The translations under genes and the position numbers were made by a program. DNA of 15,750 bases. Source: Lysobacterales bacterium (GTDB lineage Bacteria > Pseudomonadota > Gammaproteobacteria > Xanthomonadales > SZUA-36). The stretch is from positions 1 to 15,750 of the forward strand of contig SHZL01000029.1 in assembly GCA_009692275.1 (NCBI GenBank), written 5' to 3'. Shown here in pieces: positions 13,815 to 15,750 of the stretch. Position 1 is the stretch's first letter. Every line of letters starts with the position of its first letter. Under the pieces are notes generated by a model. It saw nothing but the letters and a program-made list of their open reading frames with translations. It was not told where the DNA came from and did no database searches.

Positions 13815-15530
13815 TCAGGTTTCATCTGGATTGGGCTTCATATGCTTTCGGGCTGCAGCTTGACTGTTTTGCACGGGTGTCCATGGGCCGCTCTTTTCCT
13901 CCTGTGGCCTTCTGCTCGGGGCCAGCCCCATACGGATATGAAAAGCCGTGCCGACCCCCGGCTGAGAGTCTACCGTAAGTTCGCCCTGGTTTGCTTCACA
14001 CAACTGCCGGGCAATGTATAAACCGAAGCCCGAGCCCTCTTTGCGAGTGGTGTAGAAAGGCTCGAAAACGTCCTGAATGCGTGAAGCGGGAATGCCGGGT
14101 CCATTATCCTCGACCGTGATGACACAGTAACCCGCGCTTTCATCCTTGCGCATTTTCAGCTCCGCACGGGGTGAGCGCTTGACACTTGCATGATGCACGG
14201 TATTGTCGAGCAATTTCCACAGGGCTTGATGCAACTGGCTCTTGTCAAATACGACATAGGTCTTGCCCACTTCAATAAGGAGATGGAAGTCGAGGTTCTT
14301 CGCGGTTTGAGTGGTCTTGAATTCTTCGGCAAGGCTTTTCAGAAAGGCATTCAACTCTACCGCTTCCGGCCGTGATTGTTCCTGGCGCGACAACTGCAGG
14401 ATGTTTTCCACGATGCCGTTCATGCGCTTGGATTGATCGAGAATGATATTGGTCAGCCGCATGTCGTTCAGTGTGATGGTGGGAGATTCATCCAGCAGCT
14501 GAGCGGCGTGGGTGAGAGCCGCCAGGGGGTTGCGGATCTCGTGTGCAATGCTGCCCGACAGCTTGGCCAGAGAGTTGGCTGATAACTCCAGGGCACGACG
14601 CGAAATCACGCTTTCATCATTAAGGAACATCAAGGCCCCCTGTGCATCCTCACCGGGCATGCTGGCAAACGCCGGGACGACCTGCGCCTGGCTGGCCTCC
14701 AGCACAACCGGTTTCATGACTGTGCTGGGCTCGGCCAGCCATTTTTCCAGCGTACGGTCGAGGCGTGGAGAAATATCAGCCAGCAAAAGTTCTCGCACTT
14801 TGGGGCTGCCCAACAAAAACCAGGCATATTCATTCATCAACTTGATGCGCCGGTTATGATCGACCGCAATGATGCCGGTGCTCATGTTGCGGATGATGAC
14901 GTCATTGAGCGTCGTCAGGTCGGCGATGCGGGTTTCATGCTTTTCTGCGATCAGGCGGTAGTCCCTGGCCCAGAATGCCAGCATGTGACTCAACAAACAG
15001 AAAATCATCGCGGTGGCGCCGTACAGGCCGGCCCGCAGTATTTCGTCTACTACTGGCCCGGGTGCAGCAAGCGCCAGGGCAGCCTGAGCTATCATGCAGA
15101 TGCTGGCCACAGCGGCAAGGAACAAGGCGCGGCGCAGTGACAGCAACATGCCCGCCAGCGCACTGCCGAACGTCAGCAGGATACCGACGCCGCTGTTGAG
15201 TCCGCCGAGGGCAAACAACAGGGCCGAAAGCCATAGTATGTCCGCCAGCAAAGCATGGCGTGCCAGCGCGTGTGCGTTGGCCTGTGGGCGGTGCGCAATA
15301 AACAATTCAAACGACGACAGCAGCAGGTAACCCAGTAGCAGCAGTGCGGCAATGGCGGTTGAAGCAAAGGGTTTGTCAGTCAAGCCTGCAAAATTACTTG
15401 CAAGCAATAGCACTGCTATGACGAGGCGATAAGCACCAATATAAGTTAGGATTCGGCGCGTGAGAGATTCCGGCAATGGATAAGGGTTGCCCTCGTTTAC
15501 GGCGTTGCGGTCAATTCCTGTTGCAGCCAT
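13815..15530 (-). CDS. pilS: PilS, sensor histidine kinase
   Basis: PilS is the inner-membrane sensor kinase that senses pilin levels in the membrane and controls PilR. The product has 571 residues. About six hydrophobic segments lie within residues 28-190. A PAS-like domain follows (about 205-310, NMSTGIIAVDHNRRIKLMN). The HisKA dimerisation domain carries H330 in GSIAHEIRNPL. The HATPase domain has N-box LLDNTVHHA (441-449), G1 DNGPGIP (475-481) and G2 GSGFGLYIA (499-507). All catalytic residues are present. GGGGAG sits a few bases before the ATG. A proline/lysine-rich C-terminal tail of about 30 residues extends past the kinase domain. It is co-transcribed with pilR (6-bp gap). Confidence 0.96.
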   Translation of the reverse strand: MAATGIDRNAVNEGNPYPLPESLTRRILTYIGAYRLVIAVLLLASNFAGLTDKPFASTAIAALLLLGYLLLSSFELFIAHRPQANAHALARHALLADILWLSALLFALGGLNSGVGILLTFGSALAGMLLSLRRALFLAAVASICMIAQAALALAAPGPVVDEILRAGLYGATAMIFCLLSHMLAFWARDYRLIAEKHETRIADLTTLNDVIIRNMSTGIIAVDHNRRIKLMNEYAWFLLGSPKVRELLLADISPRLDRTLEKWLAEPSTVMKPVVLEASQAQVVPAFASMPGEDAQGALMFLNDESVISRRALELSANSLAKLSGSIAHEIRNPLAALTHAAQLLDESPTITLNDMRLTNIILDQSKRMNGIVENILQLSRQEQSRPEAVELNAFLKSLAEEFKTTQTAKNLDFHLLIEVGKTYVVFDKSQLHQALWKLLDNTVHHASVKRSPRAELKMRKDESAGYCVITVEDNGPGIPASRIQDVFEPFYTTRKEGSGFGLYIARQLCEANQGELTVDSQPGVGTAFHIRMGLAPSRRPQEEKSGPWTPVQNSQAAARKHMKPNPDET

Positions 15531-15577
15531 TAGTCTCCCCTGCCAGCGTGGTGTCCTTGATTAGCGCGCGCCACAAA

Positions 15578-15586
15578 AGTATATCA
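15578..15586 (-). promoter_or_regulatory. Candidate extended -10 promoter of pilSR
   Basis: The - strand reads TGATATACT, i.e. TG-n-TATACT, an extended -10 element, about 50 bp upstream of the pilS ATG. The -35 region is weak (GAATCA at 17 bp), which an extended -10 can tolerate. Predicted transcription start is near 15571. Confidence 0.5.
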
Positions 15587-15710
15587 TCCGCTTGTTCCGC
15601 TGATTCCGGTCTTTGTGCTCCAGCTTGCATCATGCCAGGTCCGAACGGGTCGAGACCGCAGCGGGCAAGACGGCGTGGCGTTTTTGATTTAAATTCCAAT
15701 TCAGGGGAAA

Positions 15711-15750
15711 ATGCCAGACTTTGTCGCGGCCTTCACGCCGGGACTTCGGG
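15711..15750 (+). other. Possible start of a divergent gene, cut by the window edge
   Basis: An ATG at 15711 is preceded by CAGGGGAAA and opens 13 codons (MPDFVAAFTPGLR) to the window end. It would be divergent from pilS. Too little is present to name a product or to be sure it is coding. Confidence 0.25.

Noticed and set aside
15511..15699. Small - strand frame upstream of and overlapping the pilS start
   Set aside because: It needs a TTG start, has no similarity that I recognise, and covers the likely pilSR extended -10 promoter.

Overview
The window looks like a chromosomal segment of a gammaproteobacterium. The order LytM/M23 peptidase - secA - Nudix (MutT-like) protein, and the type IV pilus order pilS-pilR ... 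pilA-pilB-pilC-pilD-coaE, match the arrangements known from Pseudomonas and related gammaproteobacteria. No species assignment is attempted.

Layout. The + strand (1-4502) holds the 3' part of a LytM/M23 endopeptidase gene, a complete secA, and a fused Nudix hydrolase-TenI/ThiE-like gene whose 5' end touches or overlaps secA. Everything from 15530 back to 4482 is on the - strand: pilS and pilR (sensor and sigma-54 activator), an O-antigen-ligase-like membrane glycosyltransferase gene cut by an in-frame TAG, an intact type IV pilin gene (pilA-2) with a clear sigma-54 promoter and a strong terminator, a broken second pilin gene (pilA-1), then a tight pilB-pilC-pilD-coaE operon. coaE and the Nudix fusion are convergent and overlap by 21 bp at their 3' ends.

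How it works together. PilS/PilR should drive pilA-2 from the -24/-12 promoter at 10497-10511. PilB (assembly ATPase), PilC (platform protein) and PilD (prepilin peptidase) build the pilus. CoaE is a housekeeping passenger of that operon. The ligase-like gene between pilR and pilA sits where pilin-glycosylating ligases occur in other bacteria, but it carries a stop codon.

The unexpected content is in and between the pilus genes. (1) pilA-1 has an eight-G tract exactly at the prepilin cleavage site. One more G would join an upstream ATG with a ribosome binding site to the pilin frame, so this is a candidate phase-variation switch or an early decay lesion. A second frameshift lies further downstream. 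(2) A perfect 22-bp inverted repeat straddles the start of coaE, so that both candidate start codons lie in the loop and the first residues of CoaE are encoded by the repeat. (3) Three identical 52-bp tandem repeats, bounded by REP-like GTAGGAG hairpins, fill the gap between pilR and the ligase gene. (4) The ligase is interrupted by TAG followed one codon later by ATG. No tRNA, rRNA, CRISPR array, integrase or transposase gene was seen, and no gene-free stretch exceeds 300 bases.
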